Part shown: piece by piece, positions 19,232 to 34,500 of the stretch | Layout of the letters: the number at the start of each line of letters is the position of its first letter | Position numbering within the stretch: position 1 is the first letter of the stretch | Assembly (NCBI GenBank): GCA_015143295.1 | Contig: CM026565.1 | Location: 28,776,052-28,840,051, forward strand | Direction of reading: 5' to 3' | DNA: 64,000 bases | From: Tetracentron sinense | Taxonomy: Eukaryota; Streptophyta; Magnoliopsida; Trochodendrales; Trochodendraceae | Made by a program: the position numbers and the translations under genes | The notes under the pieces: model-generated | What the model saw: the letters and a program-made list of their open reading frames with translations, nothing else | Databases searched by the model: none | What the model was told of the DNA's origin: nothing

Positions 19232-22200
19232 CTGAACACAATGAATCAAACAAAACCACTTTGATAATGGTACAAGTATAAAGGTCATACCATATGATTT
19301 AGAAATCACGGTATCTCAAAACAATGTGATTCTGTCAGCGAACGATGTGTGATATTTAATGACATTAACAAACAATACAGACTATTATTTCAAGAAGCAG
19401 CTGAACCAGCCAATTTTCAAAATAGTCTATTAAACTGGTCATTTTAGATCTACAAAAACCAGATAACGCCAGCATGTCAACCAATACATTCCAATCTAAG
19501 AGAACAAATTCTCCAAACGGAACCATGCAGGAATTTTCCTACACAGTTCCACAGAACACGACAGGTAACCCATGTCAGCAGCACATTCGGAATACAAAAA
19601 AAAGACACTAATATGTGTATTTCCCAAAGTGCCCCTGCCATGGGGTACGTGTTACATGCGAGGGTATCGTGCAGGACCAAAGTGACCCTGCCACGAGGTA
19701 CATGTCATGTACTGGGGCACCGTGCAGGAAAATTACAGTATGTTTCCATGTAGTGAGTTTGCACTCCATATTTAAAGGGTTGCCCAAGAAATTATTAAAA
19801 AAAATTGGAACATATAGAAAAAAAATGATAATATCAACCAGCACGAACAAATACAAAATGATATTTGATGAGCACCAATATTCAGCATCAAATAGAATAA
19901 TTAAACAATGAGGGAATCTATAATGAGGTGTCACCGTATTACAAGTGATGGGACAGTACATCTCAGAATGTCCATTTTTTTTAGTAATGGACAATTTAAT
20001 TTTAGAAGTATAAAAAATTACAAGGAAAAACAACTTCCCTATGATGAACATCCATAATCTTTGCGCGTCCGTCGTGGAGCATGCAGATTCAATCTTTTTC
20101 AAGACCTAGAACCCCATGCAAAGTTTCTTTGATAAAATTGTCACTTCAAATGCAGTACACAATCATCCAGTTCAGTGAGTCGCCTTATACTACAATGGCA
20201 TTAAGTTTTCGTTGATTTATAAACCCTGGAAAGAAATCCTAGTTTCTGCCTTCTTAAAATACAAATACCTAATAATAGACCCTAATATACCTTGAAAAGT
20301 TTCACCACATTCGTTTTTAAAACACAACTTGTCCCAGTCAGATTGACCTAATAAGCCAAAAACACATCAATCAAAATTTAGCTTAACCCATCCTCCATCC
20401 AATTCCTTCCACAAAGATCGAACCTCAAAATATTAACACCATATTGAAGATTACCCCAGCTAATTTGGAAATCCACAATTTCTAAATCACAAATTATCTA
20501 CCATCTCAACAAATAGAATTTGTATAGTTCCGAACCAAAAGGCTTTTGTCTTCAAACTCATTCCTTTCTTTCCAAATTTCCCAATGAAAATCATGCTGAA
20601 GAAGCCCCGGACTGTTTTCCTAAAGCACCAAGCAGGTTCTCGGCCATCCCACAAATACATCCATCATAAGATCTGCAAAAAACTGCGACAACTTCTCTAG
20701 CAATCCTACAATGAATGAATCTTGTTGCCATTTTCTTCATGCTCCTTGCAGATCGTGATGCATTGCTCTCTATTTGTAAGTAGGTCCAGAACTAATATCA
20801 ATTCCATACCACTATCCATGTAAAAGCGCGCAGGAAAGGAGGTAGCAGCCTACCTCAAATTCCATCCATCATTCAGTGTTCTTTGGAGAAACTCATAGAC
20901 ATCCCAAAGAAGAGCGAAGTAAGGACCACACTCTTGAAATTCCACTCCCGCAGGTTCTTGGCCATTCTAGAACTCAGGTTCACCACATATAGATAGACAA
21001 CCGAGCAATCCAGTTCCACTATCTTATAAGGCTTAGGGTAAGTATTTGTTATTCCTTGGGTAGTTATTGGACTCTATCAAAAGTTACAGACATGGTCCAT
21101 CATCATTCCTAACAATCAATAAATGTGGTTGGAATAAAATCCACTGGAATTTTTTGTATAAGATTACTTACGCTTGCCAAACACCTGAAACCTGAATGGT
21201 AAAGAGAACTGTAAGGGTCAACTTATCAAATAGAATATTTCTTCTATTTTGTGTGGTTTCTGCAATAAAACAGGTATTTGTTTTTTATGATCTAAAACCA
21301 AAGCTTAGACAAGGAAACAGGGATTGTGCATTGCGTCGTGCCATCAGCTAGTGACTAATGAAGAACATTCTAAACTTGAAAGATTGTAGTCCATATAGGA
21401 AAAGAAGCAATGTACTATCTTCCGAGTTCAATAGCAATAAAATCTTTAAATTGAATGGGAGACTCCACAGAATTGATCTAAATAGACTAGGATCTGGTAT
21501 TCAGCGACCACTCCCAATTTTCAAGGCAAGAACCAAAACCTATCAGCCCAAAGAGATTAAACATGGATGAATAGAGTGGGAGGTTCCATGGAGTAGATTT
21601 TATAATAGTTGGAACTGGTATTAAACAATCACTCCCAAATTTCAATGCAAGAACCAGGACTTGTAAGCAAAAGACTCAATCCCTAGTTTTAATTGTTCGT
21701 CTTCTGGAGGACGTTCAGTTTATGTTTGTCAGGCATTAGAAGTTAGGAACACAAACTCATTGCACAAAATCCACTGCTAGTGGGGACTATTTGGATAATG
21801 TGGACTTATGGACCATCAAGACATCAACTCCCACAAGGCCTGATCATATGCAAACTTTACATACCAAATAAATATGCCCATATGCATTGGAATGAATGGA
21901 AATATCAACATATTTCCTAATGTTTTGAACAAAATGTGCTAGTTTCCATAAGTAATGACATGAAACCTACCCTGGGACATAGAAATTACAATATTTTCTC
22001 AGCAAATTTCCTAATGTTCCGATACATCTCTCGTCATCTTGTACCGAAATGTTACTTTCTTAGTTATACATACAATGTTTCCATACGTGTGGAAATGTTA
22101 ACTGTACATTAACATTTTGATGCCCAAGTGTGAAACTCTTGACTCTCCACGTCTTTGAGCCTATCTTGATTTCTTATGGTGAAAATCAACCACTACTTTG

Positions 22201-25200
22201 TGATTAATTTTGTAATTAAATATTAAAACAATTGAAATAATGATTTATGTGTTAATCAGATAAGATCAAAATGCATTAGAGAGAATTTGGGAGTGATTCT
22301 AATAAGTGATAAAACAAGGGGGAGTTGACTAAGATGGTTTGGACACATTTAATGAATACCAATAATGGCTCTAATGACGAGTAAATTGATGCAAGTTGAA
22401 GGATCTATAAAGGAGAGAGTGGCAAAAATGCCGTGGATTGAGATAGTGAAGAAAGATTTGATAACACATAATGTGATCAAAGCACGGAATATAACAGAAC
22501 ATGATTCATATTGTTGGCCCAAATATTTGGGATAAGGCAGGGTAAAAAAAAACAGTTTCAGCATGCATAACGGGTCTGGCCAAAACCATTTCTAACGCTA
22601 TTACTGATGTACAAAATAGCTATTATGGCCGAACCAGTTACGCATGCACTTTTTAATTGTTTTTATCCATTCTGTTAGCTATCATGCAGTGATAAGACTT
22701 ATATATGAGAGAGACAGAGAATTATGTTTTCTTTGCTACTGATTTTTTTTTATCAATAATCAAGCAGATATATTAATCAAAAGAGGGTTACAGGAAACAA
22801 AAACTATAGTACAAAAATAGTTTACAGCAGCGTAAACTTAAAGACACAAGATATCAGACAAAAACCATTATGAATGCCAAATTCAATACTGTGCCAAATG
22901 TCACCCCAAAACCGCATCCAAATCCACCTCACCATTCCGAATGGAAACCCATTCAAAGATCAGTAGGCAGATATGAGCTTGAATATGAGCAATAGAAGAT
23001 GTAGAGTTGCCAAAGACTCCTATTTCTTTCCAGCCAAATTAACCATGAGATGGCTCCAAGTAGAAACTCTATAATCTCTCTCTTGGCACTATCCGCACTA
23101 ACCAAAGACCAACAAGATAAAAAGTTTTGAAAGGAAGAAGGAATTACCCAAGCCACCCTACTCGTGATAGAAAGTATCCACAAATCACACCTCACAACAG
23201 GGCAGTTGCTACTGATCGGTAATTACGTATTTGTTATCCATGATAGTGGGGCTCACCATAAAGAGAGGATAGGATTTTTTTGACTTTGGTGAGGTGTGGT
23301 GGGACCCACAATTGTGGCCTTTCATTTGACTACCATTCACTATTTCTGGTAACTGTTTTTTTTTTTATAATTGCAAAACTGAGTGGTACCCCTTAGTGTG
23401 CCTTTCACCTGCCTGTCATTTATTCTCTTTTTTGGTAACTGCTTTGTTAATAACTACAAAGTAAGTTGGATTTATTGCCATGGGTTGTCTTTTTCTCTAA
23501 GTAATTAAATTCATAGTTAGTAGTGCGAATAGGATTGCGAAAATAAAGACCATAACACATTGATTGATTTATCAATAAAAAAACTGATAGGTTCAGCATT
23601 ACATATCAGCCATAATGGCTGTTACGTAACATATTTCCATTACATAACACCGATACGGGTGTTATGCAAAAATTCAGGTTAAAAGCTTGTACCATGTTAC
23701 AGACCGAGGTCGTCCAAAACCACTACGTAACTGTTTCGGTGATTTTTCGTACAATGGAATAAGGCAGTCATGATGACTAATGTCTTAATTGTTAACAAAT
23801 ACAAATGAAACGGGTAACCCATTACAAATAAATGTCAGTAACTAATGACTAGGGACTCCAATGTCTGTTATTATTATAAATCATTTTTGTTGTTGAAATG
23901 TCAAAATGTGTATTAATCATAGTTCGAAAACTCGGCGAGTCACCCGAGAAACTCGGCCAAGTTACTCGACTCGCCTGAATTTCGAGTCGAGTAGCCTCAA
24001 AACTCGAAGGCGACACCATTTGCCAAGTTACTCGGGTGACACAATCGAGTCGAGCCGAGTTTTTCGACTCGCCGGACTAGGTCGAGTCACAAAAGGATAT
24101 TTTTATCTTTTAATTAAACCTAAACTCGAACGTCGCACTATTTTTGCACCATATTGTTTTGGGTTTATAAAGACAACCTACTATGGGTTCTGTTAAACCT
24201 AGTTTATAGGTTTGAGGTTGTAAAGCCAACGTACTTTGAGTTCTTTTAACCTAGGTTTTTCAAGTTATTACATATATATTCCGAGTTGGACCGAGTCGAG
24301 TTTTTTCCGAGTTACTCGACTTGGCTAACTTTCGAGTCGAGTCGAGTTTTCGATTTTTTGAACTATGGTATTAATACAAAAATAAAAATATTATTTTGAT
24401 AAAACTTATGGAATTTTTTATATAAAAAAACAATGAACTTTATGATCAATAAATGCATGCATATTTTATGCATACTATCATAATTTCATAATCAGAAATA
24501 ATTGTAAATTGAAAAACAATATTTCTAGCCCAACATCTTAACTTGATTTGGAATCTTGGATATGAGTCTTATTGATTCATGTGATGTGCCAATTTTTGGA
24601 TGTATTACTTTGTAACCATGAATATAGACCATTTATTATGTGTAAGTTCGACTATTAAAGCTTCATACATATACGGCAGCTTATCTCACCTATTATTTAT
24701 CTCTCTTTCCTTCTTCCAAAAGGTTGTCTTTTGTTCTAAAATGAGTATCGAGTCCTTATTGACACTAATTTTACTATTCCCTAACATATCAATACATGTT
24801 TATATGGTTTCCATAACGCTTCAATGGTTTTCCGAATTTTTACTTCCCTTCAAGTATTTTGACATAAAATTTTATCATCCCCATATTACTTCCTGAGGAA
24901 GAACTCTCTGATAGCATATAAGCAATATTTTCAATAAAAAACAACTCACACCCTTGAAGTTTAAACTTACTGCAGCTTTTGATGCATCATGGCAGGCTAG
25001 CGTAATATCTAGTAACAGAAGGCATATCTGAAGAGCTGTTGTCTGCATATGGATAAATATGTAAATCAAAACAACTAAGACAGCACAAAAACCACCATAC
25101 CAGAACAAATACTCTAATATTTACAGTACCTCGTTTATGGGTTCAATATTTTGATATAAAGGTTCCAAAACTGACAATGCATTTGCATATTCACGAAGAT

Positions 25201-28200
25201 AGAACAAGATAACTGCCTGTATAAAACCAATTTGAGCAATAAATATGTCAAACCACTTAGAAAATCTAAAATGTCCTTGAACAATATATTAAAATATAAA
25301 TTAACTGTGTAGAGATAAAGAGAACATACAGTATTGAATGTTGCAACAGAAGCGTCGAATTCATCCGTGTAGGAAATATTGGTACTATTTGCAGCAGAAA
25401 CCTGGTTCAGCATAGTACTACTTCCTTTAGATCCTGAAATAACACTATTTCCAAGGTTGCTAACAGCCTCCACCCGTTCTCCGGATGCAGAAGCAAGCTC
25501 TACCCTTCTCTTCTAAGCCATCAATAAGAAAATAAACTCAATGGTAACTATGAAGAAAATCAACATAAAAATGTAACTCTACGAACTTGGTGAAAATGGC
25601 CTAATCAGAGATGTCTAGGCCATCAGACCGGAAGGCAGGAAAGTCCGCCATTAACCCTAGTTAGTCAGCATTAACCCCTAGGGTTATTTGACCCAACCTA
25701 GGTTATATTTTCCGCCGCCCGATCAGATGGCCTAGACATCTTTGATTGAGATTATTTTTGCCGCGTGTTAGGTAAAGGAGGACCTTTCATCATGTTTTTT
25801 TATGGGCCCAAAGGAGTACGTGTCGCACAAATGCATCACATTGGCTAGACATAACGCACGCGCGCACACACACACACACACACATATATATGCGCCTATG
25901 TAGCATATATTTATTACCATACACAATGATATAACAAATGTTTTCTCAAAATTAATTGTGTTCAAGTGTGGCATGCATGCGAGCCCTACGCGCTGGGTAG
26001 CATATATTTAACACCATAAACGAAAATAACATTAAAAAAAAATTCTCATTGGTTGTTTTCAAGTGTAGCATGCATGCATGCCTACACAATATTTTAAAGT
26101 TAAAAATCTTTGTCACATAGAATGAGGGGATTTACAAAAGAGAATGATATATAGCCACAAACAATAAACATAGTTTTCTCTAAAACTAGTCAAGAATTTT
26201 GAACTAACAAGTCCGAGAACAATGTTAAAAGCAGGGATCTCGTCCCGTTGGCATTGATTAAAACACAAGGCAATTGCTACAAACTATATCAAATTATAAA
26301 GTGTATCGATCTTAACAGTGTTATAAATGATGTGAGGTTTATGAAAAACACCTCAAGGCTCAACCTTAGAGACTCAAATTTCCCGAGGCTCACACCTCAG
26401 AGTGTGAGGCTCACATGAAGTACACGCCTTGAGACTCGCCTTATGTCTAAGGCGTGTGCTTTATTCATTAACCAAAGATAGGGTTCCAGACACAAAAATG
26501 AGATTATAATTTTTTATTCTTCATTAGCGCATCATTTATTCTGTTTGACACAAATTTAGTATTTAAATCCTTTTAATCCTAGTGGACGTTGAGCAGATTT
26601 GGAGACACTGGCTTCTTTGCGATTGTTTATTGGAATAAAAAATCCGCCACATGAAGGAGGTTTAGGGTGGATTGGAAAGAAATGTGTCTGTTGATTCAAG
26701 AGGAATGTTTAGGTTTGAGGATTAAGAAAAACGCTTATACCCAGGAGTGACCATATTAGCAAGGAGTTGTGCTAGGTCCAGCCAGGTGTGGTTCAGGAAG
26801 GGTCACCTTATAATAGTTGAATCTTTTGGAAGAAAGCCATAATGGCCAAGTATGGGACAAATCTGTGTGGGGGGCCAAAGAGGTTAGGGGTTCTTACAGT
26901 TTTGATATGTATACATCTATCTTGAATGTCAAGACTCAGGAGGAGTTCCCTCAGTTGGAGACCTCTAATGTAAGTTGGCTGGAGAGAATGTTTGAGGAGG
27001 AGGTGCTAGAGGCTATTTCTTGTCTAGAGGGTGACAAGGCTCCTAGCCTTGATCGTTTTACTCTGGCTTTCTATTAGCGGTGATACTGATCCGAGCTGAA
27101 TAGTGAGGTTTTCAAGCTCGGCTCGTTAAATTATGAAAGTGTTGTAGACTCAAGCTTAACAAGTTGTGTTCAAACTCGGCTCGTAAAAAACATTACAAGC
27201 TCAAGCTTGACTCGGCTTAGCTCCCGAGCTCGAACCAAGCTTAAACAGGTTAGAGATTCATTATAATCATTAAAAAAAAAAAAAGCTGAACTTAAACAGA
27301 GAACCTGAACCAAGGGAATGTAGGTTTCCCTAAAATCTATTATACTTGAACCAGAGGAAGTTGTACCGACTTTGAGATCAATACCCTACCTTCTGACTTA
27401 ACGTGATGCTATGATAACTGCTATTGTTGCCGACATAGTACTGAGAGAGAGAGGATGGGAATTCCAGCCTCGCTTTAGAAAGAGCACCATGTGGGTCGGG
27501 TTGAAATAACTCAGTTCGTCCAGTCTCATACCAATACAAGATTTTTTTAGCTCAATAGGTACAAGTTACAACAACCTGGAGAATAAAATGTGATGTTGGA
27601 CAACTTAATAAAGATGGGACTTCCATAGAGGTGTTGAAGAAAAGTGTGTTTTGAGCCCCATAACTAGAACCCGATGTGGAGAGGGACTGAGGGAGAGAGT
27701 AAGAAGATAAGGAGAGCAGAAAAAGGTTAGTCAGTGGGAAGGAAGCTAACTAGGTTGGTTAGGCCAAACCTAACTGCAAGACAAGATTGAGATAGGAGGT
27801 TCATCTCCTACTGTGGTACCATTTATAGGCTATAACATAGGAGATAGGACTAGTATTTTAAAACTCGCTGAGCCGACTCAAAACTCGATCGAGTCGACTG
27901 GGTTACGAGACTTGGCAAGAGACTCCAAAATCCTAGCAAGAACAAGTAACTCAGACTCAAAAGACTCAACTGAGTTACACCCTTTTTTTCAAAACCTTAA
28001 GTACAAAATGAAAGAAGGGGGGTTAGCCAAATAACAAATTTTCTGAATTTTTGAAAATTCGCTAATTATTCATGAATTTTGGGTGTGCCAAATTATTCGT
28101 GAATTTTGGGTGTGCTGAATTATTAGATTCCCGAATTTTTTAAATTATTCGTGAGTAATTCATTTAGTTCGTAAACTACTTATTTTGTATATTGTTTAAT

Positions 28201-28460
28201 CAAATTGTTTGATATATTTTTATAATTATTAATTTTTTTTCCCCGAATTTTTCTCAAATTTTTCCAAACTTGACCCCTGCCGAATTATTCTCAAACCCCG
28301 ACTTTATCACTATAGGGATTAGGGCAGGAAACAGAATCCCCAATCCCTCTCGTCCCTCGGCTCTTGCCTCTCCGGCGAATGTTTCAGTCTGGCGACACTC
28401 TTCGCCGCACAGGTATGTCTCTCTCATGCACTCTCTTCCCTCTCTTTGTCTCTCTCATTC

Positions 28461-28516
<56 letters not shown>

Positions 28517-31500
28517 CATCTCTTTGCTCTCTGTTTGCATCCCCTTTCCTTTCCTTTTCATTTTTTTTCATTTTCTCTCAGACAAGGCTGCAATATAACC
28601 CCCTACTCTTGGAACTTTTTAACTAATTCAATTGAGCAACAATTCACATTCCCCTGGCCAATCTCTTGAAAACTATTTGTAACAAGATTTATTTCTAGGT
28701 TTTCCAAGAAAATGAAAAATAAAGACATTGGCAGGTGGGTAAAAGTGAAAGTGTTTTAACTACTTAAAACTCTGGCCCTTTGTATATAGCCAAGCTTTTT
28801 AACCAACAATATTCATGTGTATGACGGTATGAGGGCAACCAAACTCATCATTACTTCGGCAAATGAGCAAAGAGTACTAATTTATCATTTCATTAGCTAA
28901 CAATTGATGAGTTTGGTAATTTTAAAATTTTTAAAATGGCTAGTTAGTCATTTGCTTGAATTGAGACTTGAGAGTAAAAAGGAACTTTAAAAATTTCTTA
29001 ACTAATTATATGATTAATGGATGATAATTGATGAATTATATATATATATATATCATTTTAGCTATCTTTTTATCATTCATTTTTATTTTAAACCAAATAT
29101 ATAATAAATATTTAAGAAAATATAATATTTCTTCGAGTTTTAGGTGTCATTACTCGAACGAATTTTGAGCGAATTTTCGAGTCATCTCTACTTGACAAGG
29201 TTCTGAGTCGAGATAAATTTTCGGGTTTTAGAATACTGGATAGGATCATAGGAGCTTGAGTAGTGGGATGAGACTTCTTTTACTTATTTATTTATATACC
29301 TATTAATAGTGGGATGAGACTCCACCATCAGGTCCTATAACTATAGCATGTGCTTTTTATTTCTTAAAATAATTGTTTATTATTTTTTAAAATAAATTTA
29401 ATGAAGTAATACCAAATTTTGTATTTTATAGTGGTTGAATTAATACAACTGTACCTGACGACATTAGAATTAATAGCAAAATAATAATCTCAAAAATTGA
29501 AAAGAAATGAACTGTTTTGGTGCCAATACTCAAAACAATTTTGTACATTATATATTAATATATTAAAAAAACTCAAGTATTTAACGAACCGAATACATGC
29601 ATGCTCAAGCTTGGCTCGTTAATTATATGAAAGAGTTTTTAACTAGTCGAGCTTGAGTTGTTCATGAGCATCTCAATTCATTAATCAGACCTACTTTCTA
29701 TAAATCATGCTGGGACATCGTGAAGGTGACCAGATGAAGGCGCCAACGGAGTTTTATCAGAAGAGCAGATGGGGCAAGGCAGCTAACTCGACTTTTATCA
29801 CCTTATTCCAAAGAGAGAAAGGGCAAAGGTATGCATGCAGCATTTCAGACCTATCAGTCTTGTTGGTAGCATGTAGCTGTGTACAAGACAGCAGCTAAGG
29901 AGGTAAGCTGCTCGTGGATGGTGTAGACTCTAGAATCAGCCAATCAGGAAGGGCAAACGCAGGACTTTGTGTCAGAGATCTTGAGGAATGTGTTCATTGG
30001 ATATTCCTGAATTAGTTGCTCAATTGGATAGATTTTTGGGGTCTAATGGAGAGACTGGATCCATGCCAGTATTTCGTGAATGTCGTTTACTATCTTGGTT
30101 GATGGCTCACCAACTAGGTACTTCACTATCTCCAGAGGTCTTTGAAGGGATGCCCCCTTCTGTTATTGTGGTGCCTGGGACTTTAGCAAAAAATGATGGT
30201 GACTGCAAAAGAGCTTGAATGCATAGAGGGCTGTCAAGTAGGGTCAGAAGTGCCTACAATCACACATCTTCAGTATGCGGTCGACAACTTGCTCTTTGTA
30301 GATGCCTCAAGGGACCAAATGGCAAGCATTCAGCTGGTTCTCAGGTGCTTTGAGGCGGCTTCTGGGTTACAGACCAATTCGTCGAAAAGCTCCCTGATCG
30401 GAGTAGGTGAAGCATGGGACCGACTATTCATGGAGTGAGTCCTCACTTTTATGAAATGTACTGTAAGCATTTTCCCACTCTTCAACTTTTAGTACATTTT
30501 GCCATACTATACAGACTTCTTTTCCCATCGTTTATGGCGCCATTTACAGGTGTGTCAATTTGTTTGGGAATATAAACAACATGAAGGAATTTATCGTTCA
30601 TCAATAAATGATGTACCGAACGCAAATAGAGAGTGTTCCCTTACTATGATGGGTACCAGAAGAAGTTTTTTATAATTTTGTCTCCCGGTTATAATGGTTC
30701 TCTAATTATTTTTCTTTTCATAAATTTGCACAAAACAAATTCTTTTTTATTAGTAAATGCACCAAACAGGTTTTTGACCAAATATAAAAGAATAGTCTTC
30801 TTCCTTTCACCATTCTAAAGTATGTCCTAAATAACAAATGTTTCATCGAATGCATCCTATATGTACTTCTAGAAACAATTTCTTGTAGGCACATCATATT
30901 TTGACAACCACATAAGTCACTCAATCCTTTGAAAGGCATAAATGTGTCATATTAAGGAACAAAGGATTCAGAGTCAATACAGTGTGTAGGGTTCAATCAT
31001 TGAAAAAGAAAAAATAATTAGATGCCAAATATAAACTCCTTGAGAGATAGAATGGGATATGATTCCTCTGAAAGGCCTGAATGTGGCCTCAGGGAAACAT
31101 ACTATGTGATATTCCATAAAGAAGAATGCTAAATTTCATCATCTTGCAAGATAGCAAAAATGGATTTATTTCTAAGAGGAATATGATTTAAGGAGATGTT
31201 GTGGAAATTCATCTGCGACAATAAAATAAAATGAATTTTCATGAGAAAATATAATACAAGAATAAAACAACATGGACTGCTCTTTCCCATATTTTGACAT
31301 ACCTTAACATTATTTAGAACTTCAAGCAGCTTCCTTGGATCAGAACAGCCATCAAGAAAGGACTCCGCAACAGCAATGTTATGAAGAACCTGTGGTGCAT
31401 ATGTCCATAAGATAATCAAAATTCAAAACTCCATATGGTATCCAGATGTAGAAGGGAATAAACACAAGCTCTTAGCCAATTACATTCGCATATATTATGT

Positions 31501-34500
31501 AAATATGACCACTTTGATGGTTGTATACTGTTAAGGATGTGGTTCAGATGAGTTAACTCCAATGCTTCCAAATATAGAACCAGTTCATTATATTACAGGC
31601 ATCAGAATTGCAAGCAATACTACCATAAGATCCTTAGAATTGTAAAAATTACGCAATTTTTTCTTCGCTCTAAGTTGTGTACACTGAGGCTCAATTGGAC
31701 GCAAATAAATGACATCCATGTTATTTGTATATTAAAGATGTTTATTATTTCTCGTGTTTAAAAGTGGTGTAGTTATCCAAACCAATCGAGTATTGCACCC
31801 CACTCCTACTTGATTATTGAGCACCAAACGTATGTCCTTTGCCATTCTGGATCTTCATACTTTTCAGTTCAGTAAGTAACCAACATCTTGTGATTAATCA
31901 AAGAATCATATTATACCGAAATCAGACAGAAGAAACATACACATGGAGTTCACAAGAGTGTAAACTCAAGAGGAATACAAGAAAAAAAAAAAAACAAGTC
32001 TGTATACATAATATAAGTCTATAACTCCAAAATGCGTAACTTGGCCAACTCTCTCCTCACAAATGTAGGATAAAATGACATGGCTATTCCGCAAACATAG
32101 GAGGGTGGACAAAGAAGATGCATCATGAAAAACATCCTCAAATTCCTCTCTTTCCAAATAAGCCATACAATGAAAACATGCAAGAAAGACCAAATAATCA
32201 CTTGAGGAGCCTCCAACCTCACAAAGACGAGATAAGTTCATAGATGAAAAAATGGAAGACCCAACACACCCCAATCGAGAAAGGAAATAATTAAAAATAC
32301 GAAAATACCATAAGCATATGAGTAGTGCAAGAGCAAATGCTCCACCGACTAATCCACATATTGGAACAAGAAATAACGATTTGTCAACCTCTACCTTCAT
32401 CTATTTAAATGATCAATAGTAAGAATCTTATCCAAAGCAATAGTCTAAAGGAAGATGGATACCTAGGATAGATACTAGAATTCCAAAAAGTCCAATGAGA
32501 AAATGGGGGCAAGGACCTGACCCAAAAGACAGTAGACATGATCACACTGTAAATCAATCATTGTTGACTATAGACCAGAGCCTAACATCCCTACTCTGAA
32601 TAGTGAATACACAGAGAAACTGCACTCAGACGCCTCAACAGCCAAAGAATATCCTTATAATTCAACCCACGCCTCAACCTAAGACACCACACCCAATCCT
32701 TCGGTACTCTATCAAGATAATCTACAACTAAGGTTGATTTATGTAGATCGAAAGCGATAACCTTAATTTAATCAAGGGACCGATCTTAATTATCAAAATC
32801 ACCAAATTGAATATTTCGACTAGAGGGGGTGGGGATCAAGGATTAAAAACTCGGTTTCGGAGACCGTATTGGTTCCCACCGAAACCAATACGTATCGGTT
32901 TTAGCCATTTGTTTTTTTTTTTCTTTCTTTTTTGAAAAAATTCCAAAAACCACAATATTTTTTTTAAAAAAAAGACAATAGATGGGTACAACATTCTTCT
33001 AAAGTCAATATCAATTAGAATGTACAAAAATTGAGATGTAACGCAGTAGATGAGTTGAAAGTAAAAATATACGCAATAGAATAGTAGATTTCTTCAAATC
33101 AAGGATTCAAACCCCAAATTAAGTTTTCAACCAACAAAAATCAAAAAGATTTTAGATCTTAGGGCTTAGAATGGGTAGAGATGAAGAGGAAAATAAAAAT
33201 GGAGTGTTTTTAGGGATTTACGTAACCCCTTTTATATGAAAATGTCGAACGAGTCCTATGCCAAAACCGTTACGTATCGTAGGACTCGGGCAATACGTAA
33301 CGATTTCGGCCGAGTCTTATTTTTAGCTTAAAAAAATTGTAAAGGTCAAGTATCAGGTAATAGGTTCTACCGAAATCAATACATATCGGACAATACATAT
33401 TGGTTTCAACGTTTTTTTAAACCATGGTGGGGACTCGATTTCGAGTCTTTTGAGGTGTGATGGTTGAAAGACCCACCATTGTACTAACCTAACTCCTAAT
33501 ATTAGATAAACAATGACATGTATGGCAAAAAAATTGATCTATGAGAAAAGATTTAGGTCTAATCCAATTTTCAAGTTGATCTGACAAGTCTAAGTAAATC
33601 TATTAAGTACCCAAAGGATTCAGGACGTAACTGAAATTTTCATAAAAGATGTAAAATTCATATTCAATCTATGGTTTTGGTTCTATAATTAAATTGAGGC
33701 TCAATTAGAGTTATATGAATTGCAAGAAAGAAAACCTAATGAACAATTGAATGAGCTAGTTCAAATCTAGGGTTTCATTTTAAAATTTCAATAAATTATT
33801 CAATTATCAAATTCCAAATTTTACAAATCTCGATCCAAAACTCAAATCTGAAGCAAAATAAAGGTTTTGGATGATAGGGTTACCTCATAGGACTGGGCAT
33901 CAACTATAGAACCCTAGTTCTATGCTTAAATCGATCAAAATCTCGAAATCTCCCTCATGTAGGTTTCAGCCACTTAGGGTTTTCTCAATCTTTTGATTCC
34001 AACACTCGAGCAATGTCAAGAAGTAGCAATCCACAATCACTCATTCAGCATCAATAAGCTATAAAGTACTAAGCTCCTCGTATTAACTTTAATCTTTAAC
34101 TCGATATAAACTAACAAGACTAAACTCAAGGCCTATATCGCTATATATAGATGGCCGAAATTCACTTCCCATTCCAATTCTAATACTCTTGGATAAAACA
34201 AAGAAGATCTAATAAAATAAAGAGTCGGTCTATGGGTACTCCCAAATCTACTCCCTAATCCTAAACGTTTATAACCAACCACTAAAGGGCAAAGGCCAAG
34301 ATTTGAGTTGGCTTATTTTGTCTTTTCTAATGCCACATCAGCTCTAATCTTAACCGTTTAATAACTGAGATAAACAGTTAAGATTTGGGAGTATATTTGG
34401 GAGTACACCTTGGGAGTATCCCTAGACTAATTCTAAAATAAAAGACTTATAATTTAAACTAAAAGACTCTACTAATGACTTTGACCTAAGCCCAACAGCT

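Noticed and set aside
19608-20102. 164-codon minus-strand frame in CNOT10 intron 5
   Set aside because: Low-complexity hydrophobic translation over a 53-bp tandem repeat and AT-rich intron; no family match and it lies between proven exons.
28270-28669. Frames of 118 and 101 codons rich in Leu-Ser
   Set aside because: Products of the CT microsatellite read in two frames.
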